DNA of 6,897 nt, from assembly GCA_030044325.1 (NCBI GenBank), contig JASHWA010000141.1, forward strand, positions 1 to 6,897, given 5' to 3'. Within the stretch, counting starts at the first letter, position 1; each line of letters starts with the position of its first letter. This document shows, piece by piece, positions 5,614-6,897 of this stretch. Origin of the DNA: Bryobacteraceae bacterium. Lineage in GTDB: Bacteria > Acidobacteriota > Terriglobia > Bryobacterales > Bryobacteraceae. Under the pieces are notes generated by a model that saw only the letters and a program-made list of their open reading frames with translations, was not told the DNA's origin and ran no database searches. A program made the position numbers and the translations under genes.

Positions 5614-6609
5614 ATGACAAGGCAAGCAAGAATCCTTTTGAGTGCCTCGCTTTTCACCGCGCTCGCCCATTTCGCCGGCGCGCAGGAAGCGCCGCTTCCC
5701 CCTCCCGGCTTCCACCACCTGCATCTCAATTCCGTGGATCCGGAAGCCTCCATCGCCTTTTACACGAAAAACTTCAAGACCACTCAACGGGCCATGTTCG
5801 ACGGCAAGCCGGCGCTCAAAGCACTGAACGTGTGGCTGCTCTTCAATAAGGTTTCCTCTCCCCCCGCGCTTCAGCCGCAGACCGCAATCTGGCACTACGG
5901 TTGGAACGTGCCGGATGAGCGCGCCTATTACGCCAACTACAAGGCGATGGGCACCAAGCTTCTCCCGCTGTGGACCGGCGACGGCGACAACTACGTCTAC
6001 GTCAGCAGCGATACCTGGCCCGGTGCTGGAGGCACTCTCGGCAGAACCAGGGCACAGCTCGACGAAGCGAAAGCGCAGGGCATCAAGCCCAGGGGCGGAG
6101 CCGGATTCGGTTATCTCGGCGGGCCGGATGGCGAGATGATCGAATTCGCCGGCAATACTTCCACGGAATACTTTAACCACGTCCACATGTATCAGGACGA
6201 CCCCCTGTGCGCCGTACTTTGGTATCAGAAGCACCTCAATGCGCCGGTGCGGGCCGGCCGCGGCAACGCAACGCCGCCCACCGAAGCCAACTGCAAGGTC
6301 GCGCGGGCCGAAAAGAGCTGGCCGTCGCTTGAGAAGGACGGCATGTATCGCGCCCCGGGCGGGGGCGTCAGTTTCGGCGGCGTGGCGATGAACTGGTATG
6401 TGCGTCCGGGCGACACCCCGCTGGTGAGCACGCTCGGCCATCAGGCCGACCACATCGGGCTCAGCGTCCAAAACCTGGACGCCTGGCTGGCGAAGCTCAA
6501 AGCCGAAGGCGTCACCATTTTGAAAGAGCCCTACAAGTTCGCGGACACACGCGCCTTCATGATCGAAGGGCCCAGCAAGGAAGCGCTCGAACTGGTCGAA
6601 ATAAAGTAG
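5614..6609 (+). CDS. Exported protein with two VOC (glyoxalase/dioxygenase-fold) domains
   Basis: This 331-residue protein starts with a clear signal peptide (MTRQARILL..., cleavage probably after Ala23 in AGA-QEA), which is unusual because most VOC enzymes are cytoplasmic. The first VOC unit (about 32-180) begins GFHHLHLNSVDPEASIAFY, has a second half opening at IWHYGWNVPD (His94), and closes with PDGEMIEFAGN (Glu177). The second unit (about 187-331) begins FNHVHMYQDDPLCAVLWYQKHL (His189), continues at DHIGLSVQNLDAWLAKL (His280), and ends PSKEALELVEIK (Glu326). His and Glu at these places are the usual metal ligands of the superfamily, so metal binding is likely in at least one unit. The reaction cannot be named: dioxygenase, lyase, isomerase or binding-only members all share the fold. 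The ATG is the first possible start after an in-frame TAG (5602). The Shine-Dalgarno-like AAGGAAG is 13 bases away and fits better to a GTG mini-frame. It diverges from the exported gene ending at 4467. Confidence 0.94.
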   Translation: MTRQARILLSASLFTALAHFAGAQEAPLPPPGFHHLHLNSVDPEASIAFYTKNFKTTQRAMFDGKPALKALNVWLLFNKVSSPPALQPQTAIWHYGWNVPDERAYYANYKAMGTKLLPLWTGDGDNYVYVSSDTWPGAGGTLGRTRAQLDEAKAQGIKPRGGAGFGYLGGPDGEMIEFAGNTSTEYFNHVHMYQDDPLCAVLWYQKHLNAPVRAGRGNATPPTEANCKVARAEKSWPSLEKDGMYRAPGGGVSFGGVAMNWYVRPGDTPLVSTLGHQADHIGLSVQNLDAWLAKLKAEGVTILKEPYKFADTRAFMIEGPSKEALELVEIK

Positions 6610-6695
6610 TCAAGCCGCGCACGATGACGCGTTCCGGTAACTCCTGCGGGGAAAATGCAAGTTTCAAAATCGATACGCGATGAGCGTTTAGGTGG

Positions 6696-6727
6696 AATCG
6701 AGGAAATTGGCGTGCGGCGATTTTTTT
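6696..6727 (+). terminator. Weak T-run terminator candidate after the VOC gene
   Basis: AATCG (6696-6700) can pair with CGATT (6718-6722) across a 17-base loop, and a run of seven T (6721-6727) follows. The stem is short and AT-containing, so only the T-run argues for a terminator. It lies about 90 bases past the VOC stop and before the next gene. Nothing else is recognisable in 6610-6784. Confidence 0.2.
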
Positions 6728-6784
6728 ACCTGGGTAGAATGTTGAAATCGACTTTGCGCGGCCCGGCCGCGGTTTATATTCGTT

Positions 6785-6897
6785 ATGAGTAACCTTGCCG
6801 TGCCGACAGAACTGTCACCACGCCAACAGCGCCGGTTCGATCTGCGGCTCGCCGCGGGTGCGATCCTGCTTCTACCCGCCATATGGTTCACCTGGCT
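6785..6897 (+). CDS. Start of a probable membrane protein, cut by the right edge
   Basis: The frame from the ATG at 6785 is open to the window end and reads MSNLAVPTELSPRQQRRFDL, followed by a hydrophobic stretch (about residues 22-37, LAAGAILLLPAIWFTWL). The short basic N-terminus (RQQRR) before a membrane segment predicts a cytoplasmic N-terminus and an inner-membrane protein. No in-frame start exists between a TGA at 6743 and this ATG. No clear ribosome binding site precedes it. TATATT at 6775-6780 is too close to the start to be an obvious -10 unless the transcript is nearly leaderless. With about 37 residues visible, the family cannot be named. Confidence 0.6.
   Translation, partial: MSNLAVPTELSPRQQRRFDLRLAAGAILLLPAIWFTW

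Noticed and set aside
5524..6471. Long minus-strand open frame (315 codons) opposite the VOC gene
   Set aside because: It is antisense to a clearly coding gene with a signal peptide and two domains. Its translation shows no recognisable motif, and long antisense frames are common in GC-rich DNA.
6688..6891. Minus-strand 67-codon frame at the right edge
   Set aside because: Its translation is Arg/Ser-rich and unstructured, and it overlaps the more protein-like plus-strand start of a membrane protein.

Overview
The window is GC-rich, gene-dense bacterial chromosome. The family mix suggests an Acidobacteriota genome of the Solibacter/Bryobacter type: a secreted protein with the 'TPDGHPDLQGVW' signature, an Ig-like 'GFSGTVTLSAS' domain, an ECF-like protein with a degenerate core-binding region, and a tandem-GAF sigma-54 activator. 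This assignment is inferred from recognising families; no rRNA or other marker gene is present. I see no tRNA, rRNA, CRISPR array, transposase or other mobile-element gene.

Left part (1-1084): a leftward operon starts with a small STAS-domain protein. Its stop overlaps, by ATGA, the start of an RND/HlyD-type efflux periplasmic adaptor whose C-terminus lies beyond the left edge. A roughly 200-base divergent intergenic region follows. It holds an ECF-type promoter-like sequence (GGAACTT-N16-TCTGC), an inverted repeat inside that promoter's spacer, and two copies of AAGCCGGCTGA.

Middle (1085-3730): a rightward gene encodes a short protein resembling a degenerate ECF sigma factor. It converges with a leftward gene for a GAF-GAF-AAA+-Fis sigma-54-dependent activator with every hallmark of the AAA+ core. 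The true start of the activator is very probably the ATG at 3730, not the TTG 48 bases upstream. The next roughly 730 bases are gene-poor: about 350 bases with nothing convincing, a terminator-like hairpin on the minus strand, and an orphan Ig-like domain fragment on the plus strand.

Right part (4467-6897): two exported proteins are transcribed divergently from a 121-base spacer. One is a secreted or lipid-anchored protein of unknown function. The other is a signal-peptide-bearing protein with two VOC (glyoxalase/dioxygenase fold) domains. In both cases a three- or four-codon reading frame with its own Shine-Dalgarno-like sequence ends in an ATGA overlap with the main start codon. The right edge cuts through the start of a probable membrane protein gene.

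No complete new defence or metabolic system is evident. The points most worth checking are the degenerate ECF-like protein with a candidate ECF promoter, the translational coupling of a STAS protein to an RND adaptor, and the uncharacterised divergent exported pair.
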